A stretch of DNA of 64,000 nucleotides from Kitasatospora cathayae (GTDB taxonomy: Bacteria > Actinomycetota > Actinomycetes > Streptomycetales > Streptomycetaceae). Position 1 is the stretch's first letter. The number at the start of each line of letters is the position of its first letter. The position numbers were made by a program, and so were the translations under genes. The stretch covers positions 1-64,000 of the forward strand of contig NZ_CP115451.1 in assembly GCF_027627435.1 (NCBI RefSeq), given 5' to 3'. The notes below the pieces were generated by a model. The model was given only the letters and a program-made list of their open reading frames with translations, did no database searches and had not been told where the DNA came from. Positions 15,370 through 23,030 of this stretch are shown piece by piece.

Positions 15370-15419
15370 GCCGGGATGCTATCCCCGCACTGAGCTGGGG
15401 TTTTCCCCCGGGGTGAAAC
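14622..15419. repeat. Dispersed palindromic motif GTTTCGCCCCGGGG, seven copies
   Basis: Copies start at 14622, 14665, 14738, 14867, 15155, 15347 and 15400. The one at 14867-14886 is the perfect 20-bp palindrome GTTTCGCCCCGGGGCGAAAC, and 15400-15419 is almost so. Five lie inside the zinc-finger gene as PRGET codons, one at its start and one just upstream. A related half-site occurs at 10922-10936. The DNA word is conserved beyond what the peptide requires, suggesting selection on DNA. Confidence 0.7.
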
Positions 15420-15911
15420 GCCGCGCCCCGGCGGGCAGCAGCGGCCCGTCGCAGCGGCGCAGCACCGGCTGCGCAGCGCTGCGCAACCGCCCTTGCGCAT
15501 GCGCAGCGGGCCCGGTCGTCGCTGCGCAGCCAGCATCGCCGGCGGCGTCGGCGGCAGAACCGACAAGCCGTGTCCGAGGCCTGCGGCGGCGGCCGTGCCT
15601 GCGACCCCGGTCGCACCGCCTCCTACCTGCGGTGGGGAGTTTCCGTCGCATCCTCTGCGCGTCAAACTCACCGGCCTTGCGCAGCCGGCTGCACCGCGGG
15701 TCGCAGCGTCACAGTCCGAGGCAGCCAGCGGTTGCGCGGCCGGTCGCAGTCGCAGCGCGTTGGCTGCGCGGGCGCCGTCGCAGTCGCAGCAGCAGCGTGT
15801 AGGGTCGCCTTGCTACACGGAGAGCAGCAGCACGCCCGGGTGCAGCAAGGGCCGCCTTGCTGCACCTGCTGCTGCCCGTGACCGGCCGGGCCCGGCGGCG
15901 GTTTCACCGGT
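15370..15911. other. Intergenic region rich in short palindromes
   Basis: No gene is supported. 15470-15540 contains many TGCGCA/GCGCAG words able to fold on themselves. GAGTTTC and AAACTCACC of the dispersed motif recur near 15640 and 15664. The CCTTGCTRCAC operator-like cluster (15797-15866) follows and leads to the gene at 15912. Confidence 0.55.
15797..15866. promoter_or_regulatory. Operator-like cluster CCTTGCTRCAC
   Basis: CCTTGCTACAC at 15808-15818 and CCTTGCTGCAC at 15855-15865 are direct repeats. GTGCAGCAAGG at 15840-15850 is the inverted form. The last two make a perfect 12-bp stem (15839-15850 with 15855-15866). Situated 50-110 bases before the gene at 15912, this resembles a repressor operator; the protein is unknown. 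Confidence 0.55.
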
Positions 15912-16444
15912 ATGACGACGACTCCGCCCTCCGCGCGGCCCTGGCTGCCGCTGCCATCTCCACTCGACGCGAACCCCGGCACGTTTCGCCAGGTGCCCGA
16001 CCTGGCGGACGCGCTGAGCGCAGCCGAGCGGGACGCCCTCGCCCAGGCCTCGGTCACCGGCCAGGCGCCACCGACTGGATCCGCTCCCTCGCCGCCCGGC
16101 AGCCGCACGCCGAAAACCGGCAGGTCCTGGAGCGGTACGCCGACGCCGTCGAGCAGGTGCTGCGCCACGAGATCATTCCCGGCGGCGACGGCGAGCTGGC
16201 GGAGGAGCTGCGCTACACCCTGGACGCCTACGTGCTGCTGGGCAGCGTCCAGAGCGAACACCGGCCCGAGTTGACCGACGGGGAACGGGTCGCGCTGCTG
16301 GCGGTCAGCTTCACCGCCGCGTCTGCTCCGCGGGTCGTCCTCAACGACATCGCCGGCGACCTGGCGGTGCTGTGCGAGGCGATCGACCAGGCCCTCGCCC
16401 TCGCCGCCGCGGCGCAGCCGGCTGCCTCCGAGGTCCGGCCGTGA
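15912..16444 (+). pseudogene. Frameshifted gene of unknown function
   Basis: The gene starts MTTTPPSARPWLPLPSPLDA in one frame. At about 16065-16072 it must shift to continue as ATDWIRSLAARQPHAENRQV and further to the stop at 16444. The joined product would be about 177 residues, helical, resembling small plasmid proteins with no known motif. A single base missing from the G/C run near CAGGCGCC would explain the break. The overlap of its stop with the next start (GTGA) shows it was the first gene of an operon. Either true decay or a sequencing indel. Confidence 0.7.
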
Positions 16445-16862
16445 GCCAGACGGAGAAGGAGGCGCCGACGGCGGCGCCGGACGACCTGGTCCGCAAGTAC
16501 GCCGTCGACCAACTCGTCCGTTGTCTGCAGGAGAAGCGGGCCCCGGTGAGGACGCGGGGTGGTGGAAGCGGTACCGGCACGAGCGGTCCCTCCGGCGGTT
16601 GGGCCGGGCCACCGACCGCGCGTTCATGTTCGAGGGCGCAGCAGACGAGGCGTTCCTGCGCTATCTGAAGATCGAGCTGGCGATGCACGTGCTGACCGAC
16701 CTCACCGCCGACGAGGTCACGATGTGGCGGCGCACCGAGGGCATCGTGGCGGCCCGCACCCTGGTGGAGCTGCGGGACTTCGTCCGGCAGTCCACCGGCC
16801 GCCCCGACTGGGACTTCACCACCGACCGGCAGCACCCGGCGCCGCCACCAAGCGGTGCCTGA
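16441..16862 (+). pseudogene. Frameshifted gene of unknown function
   Basis: Begins VSQTEKEAPTAAPDDLVRKY in one frame; after about 16538 the sensible reading continues in another frame as GEDAGWWKRYRHERSLRRLG, then AFLRYLKIELAMHVLTDLTA, to 16862. The joined product is about 140 residues, helical and charged. One lost G in GCGGGCCCCGG would account for the shift. It is the second consecutive gene with an indel in a G/C run, so sequencing error deserves a check before calling it dead. Confidence 0.7.
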
Positions 16863-16914
16863 ACCGGCCCGGGACATGATCTGGGGGCCGCGCCGGAGCC
16901 GGGAGAATAGTCCG

Positions 16915-17214
16915 ATGACCAGTCAGCTCCCCCGCGGCCTCACCTCCCTGATCCCCACCTCCCCCACGCCCACCGCCGGCCAGCGCGCCGCCGCCCAGCT
17001 CCTCCAGCTTGACCAGGCCCTGCTCCCGATCCCGGTCATCGCGGCCGCCGCCGAGCTGATCGCCGACCGCCTCGAAGACCCCGACCAGACCACCCGCGAC
17101 GCGGCCGGCGCGGTCCTCGCCCACCTGCACGCCGCACTGGCCAGCGCCGCCCCACGCCCCGCCGAGAACCAGCCGGCTGAACCCGAGCTCGGCCGACGCC
17201 GCCCGCCCGCTTAA
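16915..17214 (+). CDS. Small helical protein of unknown function
   Basis: 99 residues from ATG 16915 (MTSQLPRGLTSLIPTSPTPT). Residues 20-80 form two or three amphipathic helices (AAAQLLQLDQALLPIPVIAA, LIADRLEDPDQTTRDAAGAV). There is no membrane segment, Cys or catalytic signature. It follows the two frameshifted genes on the same strand and precedes a winged-helix gene, so it may be part of the same unit. Function is not recognised. Confidence 0.6.
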   Translation: MTSQLPRGLTSLIPTSPTPTAGQRAAAQLLQLDQALLPIPVIAAAAELIADRLEDPDQTTRDAAGAVLAHLHAALASAAPRPAENQPAEPELGRRRPPA

Positions 17215-17257
17215 GCGTTCGTTGCTCAGACCCGACACAACGCCGGACACTGAAGGC

Positions 17258-17872
17258 ATGTCGCGCGGTCTCGGGCGGGTGCAGCAGGCCGTGCTGGCCC
17301 ACCTGGCAACCGAGCCTCTCGGGCGCAGCCCGCTGACCGGGCTGCCCGTCTGGGAGCCGGTGCGCGAGATCGCGGCCGCCGTCTTCCACGTCCCCCAAGC
17401 CAGCGGGGCGCAGCTGGCGTCGGTACGACGGGCGGTGCGCACCCTCGCGGCGGCCGACCTGGTCGACCACCGGCGGCTCGCGCTGGACGGCGTCACCTAC
17501 GTCCATCAACGCGGCACCCCGCGCCGACCGGTGCCCCGGTGGGAGGTGCGGATCGAGGTCTGCGCCGGGGCCGGCTGCCCGGCCTGCGCGGCCGGGACGT
17601 TCCGGTACCCGGGTGAGGCGATGAGCCTGGACGTGATCAACGCGCTGCTCGAGCAAAACGGCTACGTACCCGGCCAGGTCGAAGCGTTCGTACGGCAGGG
17701 CTGGCACTGGAACCACTACGAGATCCCCGGCCCGCAGCACCGCCACCCGGTGACCATCACAGTCAGCGAAGGCTGCGCCCGCCGCGCCACGACGCCGCAG
17801 GAACGCGCGGCCGGCAACCGCGCGCTGGACGCCTATCTCGCCCGGTTCAGCGCCCGGGCGCCACGCAGGTGA
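17258..17872 (+). CDS. Winged-helix protein with CxxC metal site, unknown function
   Basis: 204 residues from ATG 17258 (an upstream TTG at 17222 in frame lacks support). The N-terminal half looks like a winged helix (VQQAVLAHLATEPLG, REIAAAVFHVPQASGAQLAS, VRRAVRTLAAADLVDHRRLA). The second half has CAGAGCPACAAGTF, a possible zinc-binding Cys cluster, then a basic C-terminus. Probably a DNA-binding accessory protein of the plasmid. It is followed at once by hairpin-forming sequence (GGGCCCTACTTTCGGGCCC near 17877) that should end transcription. Confidence 0.65.
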   Translation: MSRGLGRVQQAVLAHLATEPLGRSPLTGLPVWEPVREIAAAVFHVPQASGAQLASVRRAVRTLAAADLVDHRRLALDGVTYVHQRGTPRRPVPRWEVRIEVCAGAGCPACAAGTFRYPGEAMSLDVINALLEQNGYVPGQVEAFVRQGWHWNHYEIPGPQHRHPVTITVSEGCARRATTPQERAAGNRALDAYLARFSARAPRR

Positions 17873-17915
17873 CCGGGGCCCTACTTTCGGGCCCTCAGAG
17901 GGCCGATCTATGAAA

Positions 17916-17942
17916 CCGCCGCAGATCACAGGTCTGCGGCGG
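17916..17942. terminator. Stem-loop terminator
   Basis: CCGCCGCAGA (17916-17925) pairs perfectly with TCTGCGGCGG (17933-17942) around 7 bases. It lies just past the stop of the minus-strand small gene ending at 17958 and can serve convergent transcription. Confidence 0.75.
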
Positions 17943-17957
17943 GACGGCCAGGCCCGC

Positions 17958-18170
17958 TCAGATCTGCCGGTCCGGGTCGGAGAAGATCAGCCCGCCGGGC
18001 GAGAGGCGGCGGCGAGCCGGGGCGGGAACGGCCACGGTCTCGCCGGGCGGCTGGCGGAAGTCGGCACCCTGCTCGACCGGCAGCAGCCGGCGCCCGCCGG
18101 ACTGGGCGGGCAGGGGCGCGTCGGTGGCGGACTCGGAGAAGCGCAGGGAGAGCCTGCGGCGGTCAGTCAT
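17958..18170 (-). CDS. Small basic/proline-rich protein
   Basis: 70 residues from ATG 18170 (MTDRRRLSLRFSESATDAPL). Very basic start, Pro-rich centre, acidic end (GGLIFSDPDRQI). No domain recognised. Support comes from the matching terminator hairpin downstream and the dyad-rich promoter region upstream. The ribosome binding site is weak, so it could still be spurious. Confidence 0.5.
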   Translation of the reverse strand: MTDRRRLSLRFSESATDAPLPAQSGGRRLLPVEQGADFRQPPGETVAVPAPARRRLSPGGLIFSDPDRQI

Positions 18171-18598
18171 GATCACCAGTCTCGCAGCCCAAATGGGGTC
18201 GGGTAGGTCAGACCGCTAGCACCGGTGGTAGCGGTCTGGCCCTGACCACCAGTGCCAAACCCGAAGCCGGCCGCTGTTTCAGGTCTTTAGAACAGAGCGG
18301 TTAAACCAGTGCTACCACACTGGTCGACTGGAGCAGGTGGCCAGTCCTGCTGGTGGGCGGGGGACCAAAGTTCTGCACCCGCCACAGGACAAGTGCGTTA
18401 CCCGCTTTGGTACCGCGCAGGGGCACGCCAGGTTGGCGGACCCCTGCGGTGGGCGAAGGCGTCAGGCCGAGGTGGCGAGCTGGCCGAGGTTGGCGATCTG
18501 GGGTGTACCGTTCGCGTCGCTGCTCGGTGAACGCAGTCGGCTCCCTGGTGACGGCCCGTCTGCGGGCTCAGCCTGATGGCAGCCACACAAGGCGGATG
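18171..18598. other. Intergenic region
   Basis: Apart from the two dyads at 18209-18324, I see no gene or repeat in this stretch. It should contain the promoter for the small gene on the left and the terminator of the minus-strand gene ending at 18599. Confidence 0.5.
18209..18324. promoter_or_regulatory. Pair of inverted repeats upstream of the small gene at 18170
   Basis: CAGACCGCTA (18209-18218) and TAGCGGTCTG (18229-18238) are perfect inverted repeats with a 10-base spacer. ACCAGTG (18305-18311) and CACTGGT (18318-18324) form a second dyad, and ACCACCAGTGCC lies between (about 18247). These share words such as GGTAGC and GCTACC. A regulator operator or recombination site is possible. Confidence 0.5.
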
Positions 18599-19396
18599 TC
18601 AGTCCTCCGGAAGAGTCACGGCGATCTGGCCTTCGTCGTTGACGCCGTGGATGGCGATGCGGCTGCGGTCGAACTTCTCCCAGTCGCACTGCAGCCGGAA
18701 GACCTTGTGCGTAGCAATCGCGGTGACGTCCTCGGTGGCGGTGAAGTCGCCCTGGCCGAGTAGCAGCAGGACTGCCTGGCGGGCGTCGTGGGGATCGCCG
18801 TCGATGACGCGGGCCAGGCGCTGCAGGCTGGTGGTGACTTCTTCGAGGCGCCGCCCTTCTGGTTCGAACAGGCCGATGATCTCGAACGAGTCGTCGGAGT
18901 AGATGAGGCTCATCCGCAGCTCGCGCTGCACCTGCTCCTCCTCGGCGGTCAGTGGCAGTACGTCGCTTGGGAACGGCAGGGGGTGGGCCGGGTGCAGGCG
19001 AAGCTGGCCGGAGCTGTCCGGGATCTCGTGGAGCACCTTCGCCGCGACGAGCAGGGTGATGACGTCGTCGATGGTCTCCAGCGGCGGCAGGCCGTAGTGC
19101 GCGGCGTAGCGGGTGGCGTCGGCGATCTCGCCGGGAAGGGCAGCCTGCTCGTCCTCGTCCAGGTCGTCGCCGGTGTCCCAGCAGGAGTGGGTGAGGGCGC
19201 CGGCCGGGTTGGCCTTCGTCGCGGCAAACGGTCCCAGCTCTTCGCGGGCGAACGGCGCACCCTCCATGACGGTGCCGATGAGCAGCATCATCGTCACCAT
19301 GGGGCGGATCCTCGACCAGCCTCCCCGCGCGGTACGGCGGAAGTGCTCCTCACGCATCTCGTCCGACCAGTCCATCAGCGAAGCCGTATCGGCCAT
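18599..19396 (-). CDS. Hypothetical cytoplasmic protein, actinomycete-type
   Basis: 265 residues from ATG 19396 with a strong GGGGGAG 5 bases upstream. It begins MADTASLMDWSDEMREEHFR and has one hydrophobic helix (MVTMMLLIGTVMEG, residues about 33-46) that may be buried, then acidic regions (DDLDEDEQAALPG) and a C-terminal regulatory-looking stretch. No catalytic motif is evident. The leading segment resembles Streptomyces proteins of unassigned DUF type; I cannot name the family with confidence. It stands alone between two intergenic regions. Confidence 0.7.
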   Translation of the reverse strand: MADTASLMDWSDEMREEHFRRTARGGWSRIRPMVTMMLLIGTVMEGAPFAREELGPFAATKANPAGALTHSCWDTGDDLDEDEQAALPGEIADATRYAAHYGLPPLETIDDVITLLVAAKVLHEIPDSSGQLRLHPAHPLPFPSDVLPLTAEEEQVQRELRMSLIYSDDSFEIIGLFEPEGRRLEEVTTSLQRLARVIDGDPHDARQAVLLLLGQGDFTATEDVTAIATHKVFRLQCDWEKFDRSRIAIHGVNDEGQIAVTLPED

Positions 19397-19830
19397 GACT
19401 CCCCCAAGATCGTTGGTGCGCTGCTTGCCCGTAGGCTACGCCGCCGCTGGTCCACTGCCGAACCACTGTGAAGCGGGCCGTCCAGGTTGGTGGGCTCCGC
19501 GACCTGGACCAGGCAGTCGATGTCGGCCCGCCGTCGTTGTTGTCCCGCTCGGCCTGCGCCCTGGCCGTTCGAATCGAGGCTCAGCGGCGGTGCGCAGCCG
19601 GCCGGGACCGCGGGGGCAAGGGGGGGGTGCCCGGGGTCCCGGCCGGGGGAGGCTTCGGCTGCGCGTGGGCGCGGCCGTTCTGCTCGGCAGCCCCGTCTTG
19701 GGGACGGTGGGGTTGCCGTGCCGGGAATGCTAGACCCGCGCGTCGGTGGTGAACAGGGCTGCGACCTGCGATTTTTCGGCTGCGGGCATGCCAGAGAGGG
19801 GCCCCGGTGTGGGCCTGGGTCCTGGTTTGG
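19397..19830. other. Intergenic region with a pseudogene fragment
   Basis: Contains the remnant at 19485-19620. The remainder is GC-rich with a long G run near 19615-19626 and shows no gene. A terminator-like signal for the gene ending at 19831 was not identified. Confidence 0.5.
19485..19620 (-). pseudogene. Fragment of a paralogue of the gene at 30745-31434
   Basis: The minus strand reads RPAAHRR*ASIRTARAQAERD, with a stop codon inside and a frameshift after it. It matches RPAGLCRRCTSIRTARAAAE in the intact protein at 30745-31434. The nucleotide word GGCCGTTCGAATCGAGG is identical in both places (about 19563 and 31051). It is a leftover of a second copy. Confidence 0.75.
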
Positions 19831-20478
19831 TCAGAACCAGTGCGGCCGGTAGGCCCGGCCGCGCTGGGTCGGGCAGGAGTCGCCGGGTGTGAGGGGAAGG
19901 TCGCCGGCGTCGTGTGCGGCGGCGACTTCGGGGTTGTCGAGGAGCTTGCCCCTGAAGTGCCACTTCGGCGAGCTCTGGTCGGGTTCCCAGCCGTCGGTGA
20001 TCTCGTAGACGCGCTGGACGATGCCGTCGACGGCGATCACGGCGTAGCGGGCTTTGCGGCGGACTTCCTCGCCGACGGGCCAGGCTCCGCGGTCCGCGTC
20101 GTACTGTTCCTCGCCGCCGACTTCCCCGTGGCCGTCGCGGTGGACGCGGTTGCGCCGGGAGATGACCACCGCGACCTGCTCGCCGCGGGCGAGGTGGCCC
20201 CAGCGTTTGGAGGCGGCCTGCCAGCTGAATCCCCAGGCCTCGCCGAGGTCTTCGAAGTCCGCGCCCTGTTTGAGCGCCGTGACGGCGGCTCGGGCGGCGG
20301 CGGCCTGGCAGGCCTCGTCGATCTGCTTGAGCACGGCTAGGAGGTGAAGCTCGCTGGCGCCGGAATCACCGGTCGCCGCCGGGGTCCGCGTTCGGATCCA
20401 GTCCTGGGCCAGTTGCTCGACCGCGCGGATCAGCTCTGCTTGCTCGGTCGTGGCGGGCTCGGCTTCCGGTTCATCCAT
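19831..20478 (-). CDS. Hypothetical protein with helix-turn-helix-like region
   Basis: 215 residues from ATG 20478. The first ~90 residues are helical, with ALKQGADFEDLGEAWGFSWQ and AASKRWG resembling a helix-turn-helix. The C-terminal part (RRKARYAVIAVDGIVQRVYE, then WHFRGKLLDN and a TPGDSCPTQRGRAYRPHWF tail) is a small alpha/beta domain found in actinomycete proteins that report a custom wHTH plus this module. No enzyme motif is visible. It is divergent from the zeta-like gene at 20591, with about 110 bases between, and could regulate it. Confidence 0.65.
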   Translation of the reverse strand: MDEPEAEPATTEQAELIRAVEQLAQDWIRTRTPAATGDSGASELHLLAVLKQIDEACQAAAARAAVTALKQGADFEDLGEAWGFSWQAASKRWGHLARGEQVAVVISRRNRVHRDGHGEVGGEEQYDADRGAWPVGEEVRRKARYAVIAVDGIVQRVYEITDGWEPDQSSPKWHFRGKLLDNPEVAAAHDAGDLPLTPGDSCPTQRGRAYRPHWF

Positions 20479-20590
20479 GGGGTAACTGTAGTTGTCATTT
20501 GACGATCACGTCGCCGCGAATCATTATTGAAGTTGTCCCATTGGATTCAGTGGTGTGCTGCCGCATGCCGAGCGCGGAACGGGAGCGGTA

Positions 20591-22435
20591 GTGCACGAGG
20601 AGCGGGACGCTGGCACGGCGGACCTGTCCGATGCCGAGCACGGCGACGTCCTGAGCGGCGTCATCCTGCCGTCCTGGACCCGCAACGCCGTGCCGCAGGA
20701 GCAGCCGGTGGTGCTGCTCCTGGCAGGCCCGCCCGGCAGCGGGAAGACCACCCTCGGCGACCTGCTGATGCCGGTGCTCGACCTGCGCGGCGGCGCCGTA
20801 CGCGTCGGCGCCGACCTCTACAAGACCGTGCACCGGCACTACGAGGCGCTGCTGGCGAAGGACGTGCGCACCGCTGGTGTCCTCGTCCGGCCGGACACCC
20901 GCCGCTGGCAGGCCGCCGTGGAGGAACACGTGCGCGCCCGCCGTCTGGACGCGCTCGTGGAGACCGCCCTCGCCGACCCCGACGAGGCCCGTGCCCAGGC
21001 GCTGGCGTACCGGCAGGCCGGGCACCGGATCGAGGTGGTCGCCGTGGCGTGCGCCCTGGCGTGGAGTCAGCTCGGTGTGCTGGAGCGCTACCTCGGCGAC
21101 GGTGGCGGGGCCGGGCGGTATGTGTCGTGGGCCAACCACGACGAGTGCGCCCGCCAGCTGAGCCGGACCCTGGACGTGCTGGAGTCCGAGGACCTGGTGG
21201 ACCGCGTCACCGTCGTCCGACGCGGCCTGGAGCCCCTGTACGGCAACGAGCTCGTCGATGGAACGTGGGCACGGCCGCGCGGCGCGGCCCGAGCGGTGGA
21301 GGCCGAGCGGGCCAGGTGGTGGGACGCGGTGGAGACCGCGTCCTTCCGCCGGTCCTTGGCCGGTGCCGAACGCGCGCTGGTGCGGGCGGAGACCCGGCTG
21401 CCCGCAGACCAGGTGCTGGCCGTCGCACGGGACGCGGAGCGGTGCACCGCGCTGGCCGAGCCGGTGCGGCGCACCGCCCAGCCGATCGACGGGCCGCCCG
21501 GCGTTGACTACCACCGGCTGTCCGCCGACGAGCACGAGTGGACCTTCAAGAACCTGATCGTCCCCGACCTCGGGGAGATCGTGGCGCAGGAGCGGCCCGT
21601 GGTCGTCTACGTCATGGGGGCACCCGGCGCGGGCAAGACCCAGGCGACGATGATGGTGCGCCGAGCGCTGCGCGAGCGGCGGCCGGTGTGGATCGCAGGC
21701 GAGCTGTTCAAGGCGGCCCATCCCGACTACTTCCGGCTGCTGCGCGAGCATCCGCGCACGGCCTCCGCCCGGATCCGCATGGACTACAAGGCGTGGCAGG
21801 CCCGGGCCGAGGCGCTGGTGCGCGAGCGGGGCGCGGACGCGGTGATCGAGATCGCCCCCGGCAGCGCGGCCGCCTTCCTCGACGACGCCGCCGCGTGGCG
21901 CCGGGCCGGGCACCGCGTCGAATTGCTGGTGCTGGACGTGCGCGCGGCCGACAGCCTCCAGGGCACCGCCCTGCGCTACGCCGAGGTCAGCCGGGGCGGC
22001 ATCCGGCCGGGTCGGTTCACCACCACCGTCGGGCACAACCGGTGCCTGGCGGCGGTGCTGGAGTGCGTCCAGGCCGTCGAGGAGCAGCGCCTGGTCGACC
22101 ACATCAGCGTGGTGCGCCGCGACGGCACCGCCATCTTCCGCAACACGCTCGGCGTCGATGGCCGGTGGTCCGGTCCGGCCGGTGCCACACTCGCCGCCCG
22201 GGCGGGGCAGGTGCGGCCCTACACCGAGCAGGAGGCCCGCCAGTTCCTCGCCCACCAGCGCGAGCTGCGCATGGCCCTGCCGCAGTACCGGCGGGACGTC
22301 GACGCGATCACTCGCCTGGCATGGCCGCTGCTGCCGCCCGCGCTCCAGCCCGGTCGGCTCGCCTTCACCCCGCCCGTGGCGCTCCCGGCGCCGCGCTCCT
22401 ACGCCCCAGCGATCTCGCTGAGCCTGGCGTCGTAG
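20591..22435 (+). CDS. Tandem zeta-toxin-like kinase (two P-loop domains)
   Basis: 614 residues from GTG 20591 (GGGAG 6 bases upstream; GTG 20555 is an alternative). Two zeta-toxin-like kinase domains are joined head to tail. The first has Walker A AGPPGSGKTT at about 45-54, followed by VRVGADLYKTVHRHYEALL. The second has MGAPGAGKTQ at 342-351, followed by WIAGELFKAAHPDYFRLL. Both continue with the helical stretch around RAQALAYRQAGHRIEVV or AAAWRRAGHRVELLVLDVRA. Zeta kinases phosphorylate UDP-GlcNAc and block wall synthesis. No epsilon-type antitoxin lies upstream; a small convergent gene overlaps its 3' end. Many Streptomyces zeta-like proteins are not proven toxins. Confidence 0.85.
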   Translation: MHEERDAGTADLSDAEHGDVLSGVILPSWTRNAVPQEQPVVLLLAGPPGSGKTTLGDLLMPVLDLRGGAVRVGADLYKTVHRHYEALLAKDVRTAGVLVRPDTRRWQAAVEEHVRARRLDALVETALADPDEARAQALAYRQAGHRIEVVAVACALAWSQLGVLERYLGDGGGAGRYVSWANHDECARQLSRTLDVLESEDLVDRVTVVRRGLEPLYGNELVDGTWARPRGAARAVEAERARWWDAVETASFRRSLAGAERALVRAETRLPADQVLAVARDAERCTALAEPVRRTAQPIDGPPGVDYHRLSADEHEWTFKNLIVPDLGEIVAQERPVVVYVMGAPGAGKTQATMMVRRALRERRPVWIAGELFKAAHPDYFRLLREHPRTASARIRMDYKAWQARAEALVRERGADAVIEIAPGSAAAFLDDAAAWRRAGHRVELLVLDVRAADSLQGTALRYAEVSRGGIRPGRFTTTVGHNRCLAAVLECVQAVEEQRLVDHISVVRRDGTAIFRNTLGVDGRWSGPAGATLAARAGQVRPYTEQEARQFLAHQRELRMALPQYRRDVDAITRLAWPLLPPALQPGRLAFTPPVALPAPRSYAPAISLSLAS

Positions 22436-22707
22436 TCGGCCTCGATCCGCTCCAGCTCCATCCCGGTCATCTCCGGAAGGTCGCGCAGCGCCTTGGTGCT
22501 AGCGGCGCGCTCGGCCAGCAGCTGCTCGACGCGCTCGGGGTCGGCCACGGGGCGCCGGCGTTCGGCATGGATCTGCTCGGTGTACCAGGCCGCCACCTGC
22601 CCGATCTTCTCCCCGATCCGGTGGAGGGCACCGGCGTCCCTGGTGCTGTCCGGTGTGCCGGGACGAGCACCGCCAGAGGTGTGGTCGGGGAGTTCAGGGT
22701 CGTACAC
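22399..22707 (-). CDS. Small coiled-coil protein convergent with the zeta-like kinase, antitoxin candidate
   Basis: 102 residues from GTG 22707 (GAGGCGG upstream). Acidic and helical: after VYDPELPDHTSGG come IGEKIGQVAAWYTEQIHAER, VADPERVEQLLAERAA and LERIEADYDARLSEIAG. The 3' ends of this gene and the zeta-like gene overlap by 37 bases, so their transcripts are antisense at the ends. Size, acidity and linkage would fit an antitoxin or partner, but epsilon family similarity was not recognised. Function is inferred only. Confidence 0.6.
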   Translation of the reverse strand: MYDPELPDHTSGGARPGTPDSTRDAGALHRIGEKIGQVAAWYTEQIHAERRRPVADPERVEQLLAERAASTKALRDLPEMTGMELERIEADYDARLSEIAGA

Positions 22708-23030
22708 GGCAACCGCCTCGATTCTCGAAAGTCCGCTGGTCAGAACCGTCCTGACAGGTTGGAGCCTACGACCGCCCCAGCATGCGGCTTGCCCGTGACC
22801 CCCTGGCCCCACCGGCACCCTCGCCGGGATACGCCGCAAGAAGCCATCACTTACTTCATCCGGCAGACAGGCGCCGCCGTCAGACCACCATCCCTCCCGA
22901 CCGCCGATTTCGCCAAGGCCACCACGGCATCCCGGAAAGGGGAGCGGCGGGCGGTCTTTACGCCGTAAATACCGCCCGCCCCGCACACCCCTGGCACCGG
23001 TGCCGACCTGACTCAAGGGGGCGTAGGTTG

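Noticed and set aside
14622..15419. CRISPR or transposon-end interpretation of the GTTTCGCCCCGGGG repeats
   Set aside because: Spacing is irregular (43-288 bases) and most copies lie in frame inside a gene; no spacer-like unique units or terminal inverted repeats.
20495..22255. 586-codon minus-strand frame opposite the zeta-like gene
   Set aside because: Antisense shadow; the plus strand holds two complete Walker A kinase modules.
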